Part shown: piece by piece, positions 50,016 through 60,910 of the stretch
Numbering within the stretch: the stretch's first letter is position 1
How the letters are laid out: every line of letters starts with the position of its first letter
Source of the DNA: Actinomadura rayongensis
GTDB taxonomy: Bacteria > Actinomycetota > Actinomycetes > Streptosporangiales > Streptosporangiaceae
Direction: 5' to 3'
DNA: 64,000 nucleotides
NCBI RefSeq assembly: GCF_009831215.1
Contig: NZ_WUTW01000001.1
Location: 372,001 to 436,000, forward strand
Position numbers and translations under genes: made by a program
Notes under the pieces: generated by a model
Databases searched by the model: none
What the model saw: only the letters and a program-made list of their open reading frames with translations
Told to the model about the DNA's origin: nothing

Positions 50016-51581
50016 GTGTACGACTACATCATCGTCGGGGCGGGAAGCGCGGGGTGCGTGCTCGCCGCGCGGCTCAGCGAGGACCCGGGCGTCTCGGTGC
50101 TGCTCCTGGAGGCCGGGCCGCCGGACGACGCGGAGGAGATCCACATCCCGGCGGCCGTCGCGTCGCTGATCAAGGGGCCCTACGACTGGGACTACTCGAC
50201 GGTCGCGCAGGAGCACGCGGACGGGCGCAGCGTCTACTGGCCGCGCGGGCGGACGCTCGGCGGCAGCTCGTCCACCAACGCGATGATCTACATCCGGGGC
50301 GCGCGGCACGACTACGACTCCTGGCGGGACGACTTCGGCTGCGCCGGCTGGGGCTACGACGACCTGCTGCCCTACTTCAAGCGCGCCGAGGACCAGCAGC
50401 ACGGCGCGTCGGAGTACCACGGGACGGGCGGGCCGCTCCGCGTCGAGGACCTCAGGCACCGGCACGCGCTCACCCGCGCGTGGGTGGCGTCGGCGAAGGC
50501 GCACGGGCTGGCGGCGAACGAGGACTTCAACGGCGCCGAGCAGGACGGCGTCGGGTTCTACCAGGTCACGCACAAGCGCGGGAAGCGCTGGTCGACGGCC
50601 GCGGGCTACCTGCGTCCGGCGCTGGCACGGCCGAACCTGACGGTCGAGACCGACGCGCTCGCCACCGGCGTGATCATCGAGGACGGACGGGCCGTCGGCG
50701 TCCGCTACGAGCGGCGCGGCGAGAACCGCGAGGCGCGCGCCGACGCCGAGGTGATCCTGTCCGGCGGCGCGGTGAACAGCCCGCAGCTGCTCATGCTGTC
50801 CGGCATCGGACCGGCCGACCACCTGCGCGAACACGGCATCGACGTCGTCGTGGACGCCCCGGTGGGCCAGGGCCTCCAGGACCACCCCTACGTGAGCGTC
50901 ATGTTCGCGACGCCGCGCACCAAGAACCTGTGGGAGCAGGCCACGCCGCGCAACCTCGTCGCGTACCTGGCGGCCGGACGCGGACCGATGGCCTCGAACG
51001 TGGCGGAGGCGGGCGGGTTCGTCCGGACGGCCCCGGACCTGCCCGCGCCCGACCTTCAGTACCACGTGCTGCCCACGCCGTTCGTCCGGCAGGGCCTCGT
51101 GGACCCGGGGACGCGGGCGGTGTCGGTGCTGGTCACGGCCATCGCGATCGAGAGCCGGGGCGCGCTGACGCTGCGGAGCGCGAGCCCGCACGCCAAGCCG
51201 CTGCTCGATCCCGCCTACCTGGCCGAGAAGTCCGACCTGGAGATCCTGCTGGCGGGCGTCCGGCAGACCCGGGAGATCGCGGCGACCGGCCCGCTCGGCG
51301 AGCTGACCGGCGGCGAGCTGGCGCCGGGCGAGCAGGCCGACGACGACGCGGCGCTCACCGCGTTCGTCCGGCGCGAGCTGGGCACGCTGTTCCACCCGAC
51401 GTCGACGTGCGCGATGGGCCCGGACGACGCCGTCTGCGACACCGAACTGCGTGTCAGGGGCGTGGACGGCCTGCGGGTGGTGGACGCCTCCGTCATGCCT
51501 GCCGTCCCGCGCGGCAACACCAACGCCCCGACCATCGCGCTCGCCGAGCGCGCCGCCGACCTCATCCGCGGCCGGGCCTGA
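50016..51581 (+). CDS. GMC family FAD-dependent oxidoreductase
   Basis: 521 residues; choline/alcohol dehydrogenase-like. FAD-binding DYIIVGAGSAGCVLAARLSE, GMC signature 1 (RTLGGSSSTNAMIYIRG), signature 2 (SGGAVNSPQLLMLSGIGP), catalytic His in GTLFHPTSTCAMG, and C-terminal PRGNTNAPTIALAERAADL. GTG 50016 with CCGGAGG upstream. No signal peptide; cytoplasmic. No betaine-aldehyde dehydrogenase is adjacent, so the alcohol substrate is open. Confidence 0.92.
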   Translation: MYDYIIVGAGSAGCVLAARLSEDPGVSVLLLEAGPPDDAEEIHIPAAVASLIKGPYDWDYSTVAQEHADGRSVYWPRGRTLGGSSSTNAMIYIRGARHDYDSWRDDFGCAGWGYDDLLPYFKRAEDQQHGASEYHGTGGPLRVEDLRHRHALTRAWVASAKAHGLAANEDFNGAEQDGVGFYQVTHKRGKRWSTAAGYLRPALARPNLTVETDALATGVIIEDGRAVGVRYERRGENREARADAEVILSGGAVNSPQLLMLSGIGPADHLREHGIDVVVDAPVGQGLQDHPYVSVMFATPRTKNLWEQATPRNLVAYLAAGRGPMASNVAEAGGFVRTAPDLPAPDLQYHVLPTPFVRQGLVDPGTRAVSVLVTAIAIESRGALTLRSASPHAKPLLDPAYLAEKSDLEILLAGVRQTREIAATGPLGELTGGELAPGEQADDDAALTAFVRRELGTLFHPTSTCAMGPDDAVCDTELRVRGVDGLRVVDASVMPAVPRGNTNAPTIALAERAADLIRGRA

Positions 51582-51588
51582 AAGCGAA

Positions 51589-51617
51589 GCGCCCCCGTCC
51601 GGGATGGACGGGGGCGC
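51589..51617. terminator. Terminator after GMC gene
   Basis: GCGCCCCCGTCC and GGACGGGGGCGC are perfect arms around GGGAT, 8 bases past the stop, between convergent genes. Confidence 0.8.
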
Positions 51618-51654
51618 CGGCAGCCGCACGGCCGCGCGACGGGCCTGCGGCGCC

Positions 51655-51768
51655 TCACCGCTTGCGGGCCTTCGCCGCCTTGGCGGCCTGCCGCGCCGCC
51701 TTGGCCTCGGCGATGAGCCGCCGGGTACGGTCCTTGGTGATCTGCTCGGTGAACTCCGGGTGCAGCAT
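51655..51768 (-). CDS. 37-residue basic helical small protein
   Basis: ATG 51768 lies 7 bases after AGGAGGAG, one of the strongest ribosome-binding sites in the window, which argues for translation of this short frame. The peptide (MLHPEFTEQITKDRTRRLI, then an Ala/Lys/Arg-rich helix) is strongly basic at its C-terminus. Similar tiny basic proteins occur widely in actinobacteria without known function. A longer in-frame start exists but lacks a ribosome-binding site. Confidence 0.6.
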   Translation of the reverse strand: MLHPEFTEQITKDRTRRLIAEAKAARQAAKAAKARKR

Positions 51769-51913
51769 CTGGGGTCTCCTCCTGCTGTGGCGTCCGGCCC
51801 GGTTCGGCCTGACATCAGCAAGATTCGCCCTAAGACGGGGGTCGGGGCATCGGGACGACGCCTTATCTCCGCGTCCTAGGCGAGGCTTAGGGACCACGCG
51901 GACGGCCTAAGAC

Positions 51914-54178
<2,265 letters not shown>

Positions 54179-54280
54179 GGGCGCTCCTCGGCTCGGGGGA
54201 CGACCGAGAACTCTATACGATGTACGGACTTTCCGGAGCGTAGTAGTGAGAGGGCCACGATCCGGACACCGGACGGCGGG

Positions 54281-54286
54281 TAGCCT
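54281..54286 (+). promoter_or_regulatory. -10 element TAGCCT, leaderless start
   Basis: TAGCCT lies 7 bases before GTG 54294 of the XRE regulator gene. The 115-base gap to the UvrA-like gene also holds TACGAT near 54216. Confidence 0.5.
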
Positions 54287-54293
54287 CCCGAGG

Positions 54294-55157
54294 GTGGGCG
54301 ACAACGAGCTGGGCGATTTCCTGCGGGCGCGGCGCGAGGCCGTCCGGCCCGCCGACGTGGGACTGCCCGAGGGACCGCGCCGCCGGACGCCGGGGCTGCG
54401 CCGCGCCGAACTGGCCACCGTCGCCGGGATCAGCGTCGAGTACCTGACCCGGCTGGAGCAGGGCCGCGACCGCAACCCGTCCGCGCAGGTCATGGGCGCG
54501 CTGGCGGACGCGCTGCGGATGACGCCCGACGAGCGGATCCAGTTCCGCTACGTCGCCAAGGCGTCCGCGGGCGGGTTCGGGATGCTCTGCCCGAACGCCG
54601 GGAGCCCGCCGCCGCGCGCGGTCCGGCCGGGGGTGCGCGCGGTGCTCGACCGGCTGGAGCCTGCGCCGGCGGTCGTCCTCAACGCGCTCGACGACGTCCT
54701 CGCCTGGACCGACGGGTTCGCGGCGCTCGCCGGGCCGCTCGGCTTCCTGGACGGCGACGGGCCCAACCTGCACCGCTACGTCTTCACCGACCCGCGCGCC
54801 CGGACGGCCTTCCCCGACTGGGACGAGGTCGCCGACGCCGCCGTCGCGCACCTGCGGATGGTCGCCGTCCACGGGGACCCGCACGTCGACCGGTTCCTGG
54901 ACGAGCTGACCGTCCTCGCCGGGGCGCCGTTCACGACGCGCATGGAGGCGCTGCCGGGCCCGCCGCGCCCGGCCGCCGCGCGGCGCGTCGCGCATCCCGA
55001 GGCGGGGGTGCTGCGCCTGGCGTACGAAACGCTGGACGTCCCGGACGGCGACGCGCAGCGGATCGTCCTCTACCTGCCCGGCGACGAGCACGCCGCCCGC
55101 GCGCTGGACCGGCTGGCGGGCCGCCGCCCCGGCGTGCTGCGCGCCGTCGGCGACTGA
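54294..55157 (+). CDS. XRE regulator with MmyB-like ligand domain
   Basis: 287 residues from GTG 54294. N-terminal XRE HTH (LGDFLRARREAVRPADVGLP, LRRAELATVAGISVEYLTRL, QGRDRNPSAQVMGALADAL) and a C-terminal MmyB-like PAS-type domain (VVLNALDDVLAWTDGFAALA; LRMVAVHGDPHVDRFLDEL). MmyB-type regulators in actinobacteria usually control a divergent neighbour, here the UvrA-like ATPase. Confidence 0.92.
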   Translation: MGDNELGDFLRARREAVRPADVGLPEGPRRRTPGLRRAELATVAGISVEYLTRLEQGRDRNPSAQVMGALADALRMTPDERIQFRYVAKASAGGFGMLCPNAGSPPPRAVRPGVRAVLDRLEPAPAVVLNALDDVLAWTDGFAALAGPLGFLDGDGPNLHRYVFTDPRARTAFPDWDEVADAAVAHLRMVAVHGDPHVDRFLDELTVLAGAPFTTRMEALPGPPRPAAARRVAHPEAGVLRLAYETLDVPDGDAQRIVLYLPGDEHAARALDRLAGRRPGVLRAVGD

Positions 55158-55174
55158 CCCCCGGACGTGCGAAG

Positions 55175-55201
55175 GCCGCCGTCCGGCGAGCGGACGGCGG
55201 C
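55175..55201. terminator. Bidirectional terminator
   Basis: GCCGCCGTCCG and CGGACGGCGGC are perfect 11-bp arms around GCGAG, between convergent genes. Confidence 0.8.
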
Positions 55202-55215
55202 GCGCGGCGTGGTGA

Positions 55216-55725
55216 TTACTTGGTGTGCTTCGGGACGATGCGGGTCTTGACCGTCGACCGCCCCGGGTTCTTGCCGCCCCAGCGGACGGTGTTGAAGATC
55301 CAGCCGACCTTGCCCGTCCGGACCGTGAACGTGATGTCCGCGTCCCGGTAGGGCTGGAGGATCCCGTGCCACACGAACTTCGTGCGGCCCAGGGTGACAT
55401 GGCCCGTCGTGGCGCCGATGCTGAGGATGCGGCCGTGTTCCCGGATGCTGTCCAGCTCGTCCGTGACCTCGGCGTGGGTGATGAACCGGCTGCGGTTGTG
55501 AACGTGGATCCGGTAGTGCAGCCGCTCGCCCACGGTCACGAGGTCCTTGTCCACGTACTTGCGGACGCCGATGTTCTGCGGCACCGCCAGCTTGGCCTCG
55601 GGCGCCGACGCGGTGGCGGGGTCGTCGCCCCGGGGCGCGGCGTGCGCGGCGCCGGTGACGAGGGTCCCCATCAACGCCGAGGCCAGCGCGATCGTCGCGG
55701 GGCCTCGCATGTGCTTGATCGTCAT
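55216..55725 (-). CDS. Secreted DUF11-like protein
   Basis: 169 residues from ATG 55725 (ATG 55710 also possible). Signal peptide PATIALASALMGTLVTGAAH with AHAA cleavage. The mature part resembles a single DUF11-type beta-sandwich: DLVTVGERLHYRIHVHNRSR, THAEVTDELDSI, DADITFTVRTGKVG. Such domains are common in surface proteins; here a single copy with no anchor, so probably secreted. Monocistronic. Confidence 0.7.
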   Translation of the reverse strand: MTIKHMRGPATIALASALMGTLVTGAAHAAPRGDDPATASAPEAKLAVPQNIGVRKYVDKDLVTVGERLHYRIHVHNRSRFITHAEVTDELDSIREHGRILSIGATTGHVTLGRTKFVWHGILQPYRDADITFTVRTGKVGWIFNTVRWGGKNPGRSTVKTRIVPKHTK

Positions 55726-55793
55726 GTCTTTAGAGTGACCACATAAGCACACAGAGTAGACTCCGCGAATGATCAAGGAGTCGTCAATCCTGG

Positions 55794-55820
55794 CCGCGCC
55801 CCGGGCGAGCCGGGGCGCGG
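55794..55820 (-). terminator. Terminator after aldehyde dehydrogenase gene
   Basis: CCGCGCCCCGG and CCGGGGCGCGG are perfect 11-bp arms around GCGAG, 11 bases past the stop on the minus strand. Confidence 0.75.
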
Positions 55821-55830
55821 CGGACGCGGC

Positions 55831-57330
55831 CTACTTGTAACGCCGGCCGTGCAGCATGTTGACGAGCTGGACGATCCGGGCCATCTCCTTCTCGGTCCGG
55901 CCGAACGAGCTGGGGTTCATCGGGAGCGCGAACCGCTGCCGCGTGACGGCCTTGGCGCGGGCGAACTCGCGCAGCCCGTCCGCGCCGTGGATGCGCCCGA
56001 ACCCGGACTCGCCGACGCCGCCGAACGGCAGCGCCGCCACCGACGCGAAGATGCCGAACGCGTTGATCGACGTCATGCCCGAGCGGATCCGGCGGGCCGC
56101 GTCCAGCGCGCGGGCCTTGTCGCCGGAGAACACCGCGCCCGCGAGGCCGTAGGTGGTCGCGTTGGTCTTCTCGACGGCCTCGTCCATGTCGCGGACGCGG
56201 TGCACGGTGATCGTCGGCCCGAACGTCTCCTCGCAGACGGCCGCCGACGTCTCCGGGACGTCCACGAGCACGACCGGCTCCACGTAGGGCTTGCGCACCG
56301 ACTCGGGGCCGCCGACGACGGCCCGTCCGCCGTGCTCCAGCGCGTCGGCGATGTGCCGCTCGATGATGTCGAGCTGCTTCGGCATCGTGATCGGGCCGTA
56401 GGCGGCCTCGCGGTCGAAGCCGGGGCGCAGCTTCTCGGCGCGGGCGGTGAGCGTGGCGAGGAACGCGTCGTAGACGTCCTCCACGACGTAGATGCGCTCC
56501 ACGCCGATGCAGGTCTGCCCGGCGTTGGCCATCGCGCCCCACAGCGCGGCGTCGGCGGCGGCCTCCAGGTCGGCGTCGGAGTCGATGATCGCGACGTCCT
56601 TGCCGCCGCACTCGGCGACGAGTGGCGTGAGGTTCTGCGCGCAGGCGGCCATGACGCGCTTGGCCGTCGGGCCCGAGCCGGTGAAGGCGATCTTGTCGAC
56701 GTCCGGCGAGGACGCCAGCGCCGCGCCCGTCTCGCCGAGCCCGGTGACGACCTGGAACACCGGGTGCTCGGGGACGACCGCGTCGATGATCTCGGCGAGC
56801 AGCACCCCGACGCCCGGCGTGAACTCCGACGGCTTGAACACGACCGCGTTCCCGGCGGCGAGCGCGTAGGCGATCGAGCCCATCGGCGTGAAGATCGGGT
56901 AGTTCCACGGGCCGATGACGCCGACGACGCCGAGCGGCTGGTACTCCAGCTCGCACTTCTGGTTGAGCGCCATGAGGCCCGGATAGACCGACCGCCGGCC
57001 GAGGACCTTGGCGGCGTTGCGGGCCGCCCAGTCCAGGTGCGTGATCGCGAGGATCGTTTCGAGCTGGGCGTCGGCGAGCGGCTTGCCCGTCTCCTGGTGG
57101 ATGGTCTCGGCCATCCGGTTCAGGTTGCGGGTGAGCGAGCCCTTGACGTTGAGCAGCCGCAGGCGCCGCTCCTTCGCGCCCAGCCCCCGCCACCAGCGCG
57201 CCGCCTCGCGCGCCCGGGCGACGGCCGCGGCCACCGCCTCCGCGTCGTGGACGGGGTGCTCGGCGACGACCTCGCCGGTGGCGGGGTTGAGCGACGCGAA
57301 ACGGGTGGGGCGTTCGGTGGCGACGGTCAT
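55831..57330 (-). CDS. NAD(P)-dependent aldehyde dehydrogenase
   Basis: 499 residues from ATG 57330, preceded by GGGAGG. Oxidises an aldehyde to the acid. GVIGPWNYPIFTPMGSIAYA and VVFKPSEFTP are cofactor sites, catalytic Glu in LVAECGGKDVAI, catalytic Cys in NAGQTCIGVERIY, and SINAFGIFASVAALPFGGVG near the end. The ECGGKD and GQTCIGVER motifs resemble the coniferyl/succinate-semialdehyde group. Its start is 80 bases downstream of the oxygenase stop on the same strand, so the oxygenase-derived aldehyde could be its substrate (inference). Confidence 0.92.
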   Translation of the reverse strand: MTVATERPTRFASLNPATGEVVAEHPVHDAEAVAAAVARAREAARWWRGLGAKERRLRLLNVKGSLTRNLNRMAETIHQETGKPLADAQLETILAITHLDWAARNAAKVLGRRSVYPGLMALNQKCELEYQPLGVVGVIGPWNYPIFTPMGSIAYALAAGNAVVFKPSEFTPGVGVLLAEIIDAVVPEHPVFQVVTGLGETGAALASSPDVDKIAFTGSGPTAKRVMAACAQNLTPLVAECGGKDVAIIDSDADLEAAADAALWGAMANAGQTCIGVERIYVVEDVYDAFLATLTARAEKLRPGFDREAAYGPITMPKQLDIIERHIADALEHGGRAVVGGPESVRKPYVEPVVLVDVPETSAAVCEETFGPTITVHRVRDMDEAVEKTNATTYGLAGAVFSGDKARALDAARRIRSGMTSINAFGIFASVAALPFGGVGESGFGRIHGADGLREFARAKAVTRQRFALPMNPSSFGRTEKEMARIVQLVNMLHGRRYK

Positions 57331-57409
57331 GGGGGGATCCTCCCCGGGATAAGCGGTCACTTGCCTTACTCGCTGGTAGCCCAGCCTAGCCCCGGGCGTA
57401 CCGTGCAAA

Positions 57410-58735
57410 TCAAGCGTCGGGGATCCAGTTCCCGTGGAATCCGGCGGGGACGCGGCGCGGCAGCGCGACCGACGCGACCTGCCGGAGGTCGGTGGCGTCC
57501 AGCACGGCCAGCTCCGTCCCGCCGACGAGCGCGAGCAGCCAGCCCTCGTCCTCGGCGCGGGCGCCGGGCGCCGGGACGAACACCGCCTCGCCCGGCGTCT
57601 GCGCCGCCACCGCGATGGCGCCGCCCGTGGCCAGGTCGTACTTCACGATCGAGCCGGGCGCGCCCGTCCGGTCGACCGCGCCGCCGACGGTGTAGAGGTA
57701 GCGGTGCTCGCGGCCGGTGCGGGCGTCGTCGTGGGTGGGGAACTCGATCGAGCGGTCGTCCAGGGCCTCGTCGGTCGCCTTGCCGGTGGCCGGGTCGAAC
57801 GTCCAGCGGTGCAGCGTCGCGCCGCCCGCGCCGCCGACGTGCCGGGCCGGGTCGGACGTGCCGCCGAGCATCGCCCAGATGTCGGCGAACGCGGCGGGCT
57901 CGTAGCGGGCGCAGTCCAGGACGATCCGCCCGTCGCGCTCGTGCGCGTTGCCGACGTGGAAGACGTAGCAGGGGTCGACGTCGAACCACTGGACGTCGCC
58001 GCCCGCGCGGGGCATGACGCCGATCCGCGCGCCGTACCCGTCGTCCCAGCGGAACGGCATCCCGTTCCCGTGCACCGCGAGGTCCAGGTCGAACACGACC
58101 GGCAGGTCCAGCCACACGACGTGGTGCTCGGTGATCGCGAAGTCGTGCATCATCGTCGGGCCCGGGACGGCGATCTCGCGGCTCTCGACCAGCTCCCCGT
58201 CCGCCGACAGCCGGTGGTAGGTGAGGTACGGCGGGAGGAACCCGTACCCGAAGAACAGCAGCTCGCCGGTGACCGGGTCCTGCTTGGGGTGCGCGGTCAT
58301 GGCGGTGGTGAGCCGTCCGCCGAAGTCGCACGGCCCGACGGTCTCCAGCTCGGGCGTGACCTCGTAGGGGAGCCCGGCCTCGACCAGCGCGTAGATCTTG
58401 TCGCCGTGCGGGACGACGTGGGTGTTCGCCGGGACGGCCGTCAGGTCGACCGAGAAGTCGGGGCGGACGAACGGCGCGCCGGCGAGCGCGGCCGTCTTCA
58501 CCCAGCGGTTGCGGTACCACTCGGCGCGGCCGTCGCGCAGCCGGATCCCGTGGATCATCCCGGGGCCGGTGAACCAGTGCCCGGAGTCCCGGCCCGCCAC
58601 GGGGTTCGGGCCGTTGCGGAAGAAGCGCCCGGTCAGCTCGGGCGGGAGCGTGCCGGTGACGGCCAGGCCCACGGCGTCGATCTCGTCGGGGACGGGCGCC
58701 AGATGGCCGTCGAGCCAGGCGGGACGTGCGTTCAC
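57410..58735 (-). CDS. Carotenoid oxygenase family protein
   Basis: 441 residues from GTG 58735, with GAGGAG 6 bases upstream. Fe(II) dioxygenase beta-propeller cleaving carotenoids or related polyenes/stilbenes. The four iron His ligands are visible: TAMTAHPKQDP, TMMHDFAITEHH, YVFHVGNAHERD and GFHGNWIPDA at the C-terminus. GRFFRNGPNP and HWFTGPGMIHGIRLRDG are family motifs. It is divergent from a PadR gene with twin palindromes between them, so PadR likely regulates it, and the aldehyde dehydrogenase downstream may process the aldehyde product. Confidence 0.93.
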   Translation of the reverse strand: MNARPAWLDGHLAPVPDEIDAVGLAVTGTLPPELTGRFFRNGPNPVAGRDSGHWFTGPGMIHGIRLRDGRAEWYRNRWVKTAALAGAPFVRPDFSVDLTAVPANTHVVPHGDKIYALVEAGLPYEVTPELETVGPCDFGGRLTTAMTAHPKQDPVTGELLFFGYGFLPPYLTYHRLSADGELVESREIAVPGPTMMHDFAITEHHVVWLDLPVVFDLDLAVHGNGMPFRWDDGYGARIGVMPRAGGDVQWFDVDPCYVFHVGNAHERDGRIVLDCARYEPAAFADIWAMLGGTSDPARHVGGAGGATLHRWTFDPATGKATDEALDDRSIEFPTHDDARTGREHRYLYTVGGAVDRTGAPGSIVKYDLATGGAIAVAAQTPGEAVFVPAPGARAEDEGWLLALVGGTELAVLDATDLRQVASVALPRRVPAGFHGNWIPDA

Positions 58736-58757
58736 GGGCTGCTCCTCGGGGCCGACG

Positions 58758-58807
58758 TTCCACGTTCGACAGGTCGAAACGATGACATTCCACTTTTGAC
58801 ATGTCAA
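58758..58807. promoter_or_regulatory. Twin PadR-type operators
   Basis: Two units start exactly 30 bp apart, about three helical turns: TTCCAC plus palindrome TTCGACAGGTCGAA (58758-58778) and TTCCAC plus palindrome TTGACATGTCAA (58788-58807). They lie between divergent oxygenase and PadR genes. Confidence 0.65.
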
Positions 58808-58829
58808 CACTGAGATATGCTCGCGGTCC

Positions 58830-59363
58830 ATGAGCCTTCGCCACGCCGTGCTGGGACTGATCGCCGAACTGGAGGGCGCCAGCGGCTACGACCTGCTGAA
58901 GCTGTTCGACCTGTCGCTGGCGAACGTCTGGACGGCCACGCAGAGCCAGATCTACGGCGAGCTGGGCCGGCTCGCGGCGGACGGCCTGATCCGCGTCGCG
59001 GCCGAGGGGCCGCGCGGACGCAAGGAGTACGCGATCACCGAGGCGGGCCGCGCGGAGATGCGCCGCTGGCTCACCGAGACCCGGCCGCGCTACCTGCGGC
59101 GGGACGAGCCGCTGCTGCGCGTGTTCTTCCTCGGCCAGGTCGGCGCGGACACGGCCGCCGAGCTGCTGGACGCCGACTCCGCCGGGATCGACGGGCTGCT
59201 GGACGAGCTGGTCGCGCTGGACGAGCGGATCCCGTGGAAGGAGGACGACCTGTCCTTCTACGGCGGGCTCGTCATCGAGTACGGCAAGCGGTTCATGGAG
59301 ATGCGCCGCGACTGGGCGCGCTGGGCGCGGGGCGAGGTCGAGGCGCGGGCCGCCGGGGACTGA
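58830..59363 (+). CDS. PadR family regulator with Vir-type C-terminal domain
   Basis: 177 residues. PadR wing-HTH (LRHAVLGLIAELEGASGYDL, ATQSQIYGELGRLAADGLIR, GRKEYAITEAGRAEMRRWL) then a C-terminal helical dimerisation domain (LLRVFFLGQVGADTAAELLD onward). TATGCT ends 8 bases before ATG 58830, so the transcript may be leaderless. Divergent from the carotenoid oxygenase and likely its repressor. Confidence 0.92.
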   Translation: MSLRHAVLGLIAELEGASGYDLLKLFDLSLANVWTATQSQIYGELGRLAADGLIRVAAEGPRGRKEYAITEAGRAEMRRWLTETRPRYLRRDEPLLRVFFLGQVGADTAAELLDADSAGIDGLLDELVALDERIPWKEDDLSFYGGLVIEYGKRFMEMRRDWARWARGEVEARAAGD

Positions 59364-59388
59364 CGGCCGCGCGCGGGCGCGGCCGTCA
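59361..59388. terminator. Terminator overlapping the PadR stop
   Basis: TGACGGCCGCGC and GCGCGGCCGTCA are perfect 12-bp arms around GCGG; the first arm includes the PadR stop codon. Convergent genes on both sides. Confidence 0.8.
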
Positions 59389-59400
59389 GGCGGGCGGGGG

Positions 59401-60225
59401 TCAGGCGAAGTCGGCGGCGTGCTCGACGGCCCAGTCCGCGAACGTGCGGCCCGGACGCCCGAGGATCCGCTCGGTCTCGGGGGAGATCGGGGCGGGGTTG
59501 TCGACCATCTCGGCCTGGGCTTCGAGCATCCAGTCGGCCATCGCCTCGGTGACGAAGCCGCCGACCATCGCGTCCCGGGCGACCTTGGCGTCGATCCGCT
59601 CGGCGGTCAGCTCGCGGCCGATCGCCGCGCCGATGAGCCGGACCTGCTCGTCCTGCCGCAGCGACTCCGGGCCGGTCAGGACGGGCCGGGCGCCGACCAG
59701 GTCGTCGGTCAGGAACGCGCGGACGGCGACGTCGGCGATGTCGCGCTCGTGGATCGCGTTGGTGTGGGAGTCGGGGTAGGGCAGGCGGACGACGCCGTCG
59801 CCGCGGATCTGCCCGGCCCACGCGAGCGTGTTCACCGCGAACGCGCCCGGCCGCAGGTGCACCCACTCCAGCCCGGAGTCCTCGATCTGCCGCTCCAGCG
59901 CGAGGTGGTGGTCGCCGATCGGGTTGCCGGGGCTGACGGACGCCAGGGACGACAGCGTCACCACGCGCTTCACCCCGTGGGCCTTGGCGGCGGCGAGGAA
60001 CCCGGGCAGGTCGCCGTGGAAGACGGCCGCGTGGACGAAGACGCCCGTGACGCCGTCCAGGGTCGCGTCGGCGGCGGCGTCGGCGGTCGCGACGGCCGCC
60101 GCGCCCGCCGGGAGGCCGGCCGCCGCCGGGTCGCGGGTGAGGGCGCGGACCGGCTCGTTCGCGGCGACCAGGCCGGTCACCACATGGCGGCCGACGTTTC
60201 CGGTCGCACCGGCGATGAGATACAT
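59401..60225 (-). CDS. NmrA/SDR-like NAD(P)-binding protein
   Basis: 274 residues from ATG 60225, with AAAGGGG 5 bases upstream. Atypical short-chain dehydrogenase of the NmrA/NAD(P)H azoreductase-like type: MYLIAGATGNVGRHVVTGL (Rossmann), GVKRVVTLSSLASVSPG, WVHLRPGAFAVNTLAWA, AIHERDIADVAVRAFL. The catalytic YxxxK is absent, as in NmrA-like redox sensors. Divergent from a TetR gene that probably represses it. Confidence 0.88.
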   Translation of the reverse strand: MYLIAGATGNVGRHVVTGLVAANEPVRALTRDPAAAGLPAGAAAVATADAAADATLDGVTGVFVHAAVFHGDLPGFLAAAKAHGVKRVVTLSSLASVSPGNPIGDHHLALERQIEDSGLEWVHLRPGAFAVNTLAWAGQIRGDGVVRLPYPDSHTNAIHERDIADVAVRAFLTDDLVGARPVLTGPESLRQDEQVRLIGAAIGRELTAERIDAKVARDAMVGGFVTEAMADWMLEAQAEMVDNPAPISPETERILGRPGRTFADWAVEHAADFA

Positions 60226-60262
60226 GGGAGCCCCTTTCATCTGGTTGGTTGAACTTATCAAA

Positions 60263-60291
60263 CATCCGGATGGATGAGGTTTCGGTATCCT
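60263..60291 (+). promoter_or_regulatory. TetR promoter and CATCCGGATG palindrome
   Basis: TATCCT (60286-60291) is 6 bases before GTG 60298, so the mRNA is probably leaderless. The perfect palindrome CATCCGGATG (60263-60272) sits in the -35 region, and a weaker TTGAACTTATCAA dyad lies just upstream. Likely shared operator with the divergent NmrA-like gene. Confidence 0.5.
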
Positions 60292-60297
60292 GCGCCC

Positions 60298-60903
60298 GTG
60301 ACCCCACCGACGGCCCCGCGCCGCAGCCCCGCGCCGGAAGACCGCAGGCAGGACCCCGAACGGACCCGCCGCGCGCTCCTGGACGCCGCGCACGACGTCT
60401 TCTCCGAGAAGGGCTACGCGGGCGCGCGCGTCCAGGACATCGCCGACCGCGCCGGGGTCAACAAGCAGCTGATCAGCTACCACTTCGGCGGCAAGGAGGG
60501 CCTGTACCGCGCGCTGCGCGACCGCTGGCTGGCGCGCGAGGAGGAGTTCGCCGACCCGTCCCTGCCGCTGGACGAGCTGGTCCTGCGGTACCTGACCGCC
60601 GCGCTGGACGACCCGCGCGGCGCGCGGCTCGCCCTCTGGCGCGCGCTCACCGAGCGTCCGGACGCCGTCCCGCCCGGCCCGCCCGAGGACCTGGCGGCCC
60701 TGCGCCGCCGCCAGGCCGAGGGCGAGATCGCCCCGGAGTTCGATCCCGGCCTCATCATGATCATGCTGCACGCGCTCGTCACCGCGCCGATCGCGCACGC
60801 GCCGACGATCCGGACCGTCACCGGCCTGGACCCGGCCGGGCCCGAGTTCCGCGCGCGCTACGCCGGGCAGCTCCGCGCGCTGCTGCGCCGCCTCGGCGGC
60901 TGA
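60298..60903 (+). CDS. TetR/AcrR family regulator
   Basis: 201 residues from GTG 60298 (leaderless spacing; ATG 60274 is the alternative). HTH at about 20-65: [51 protein letters not shown]-terminal TetR_C domain with [17 protein letters not shown]. Divergent NmrA-like neighbour is the probable target. It ends 7 bases from the convergent protease gene. Confidence 0.92.
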   Translation: MTPPTAPRRSPAPEDRRQDPERTRRALLDAAHDVFSEKGYAGARVQDIADRAGVNKQLISYHFGGKEGLYRALRDRWLAREEEFADPSLPLDELVLRYLTAALDDPRGARLALWRALTERPDAVPPGPPEDLAALRRRQAEGEIAPEFDPGLIMIMLHALVTAPIAHAPTIRTVTGLDPAGPEFRARYAGQLRALLRRLGG

Positions 60904-60910
60904 CGGCGAG

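Noticed and set aside
54179..54493. Upstream in-frame extension of the UvrA-like protein
   Set aside because: It runs antisense through the XRE regulator and is Arg/Ser/Pro-rich without homology; ATG 54178 begins the recognised fold.
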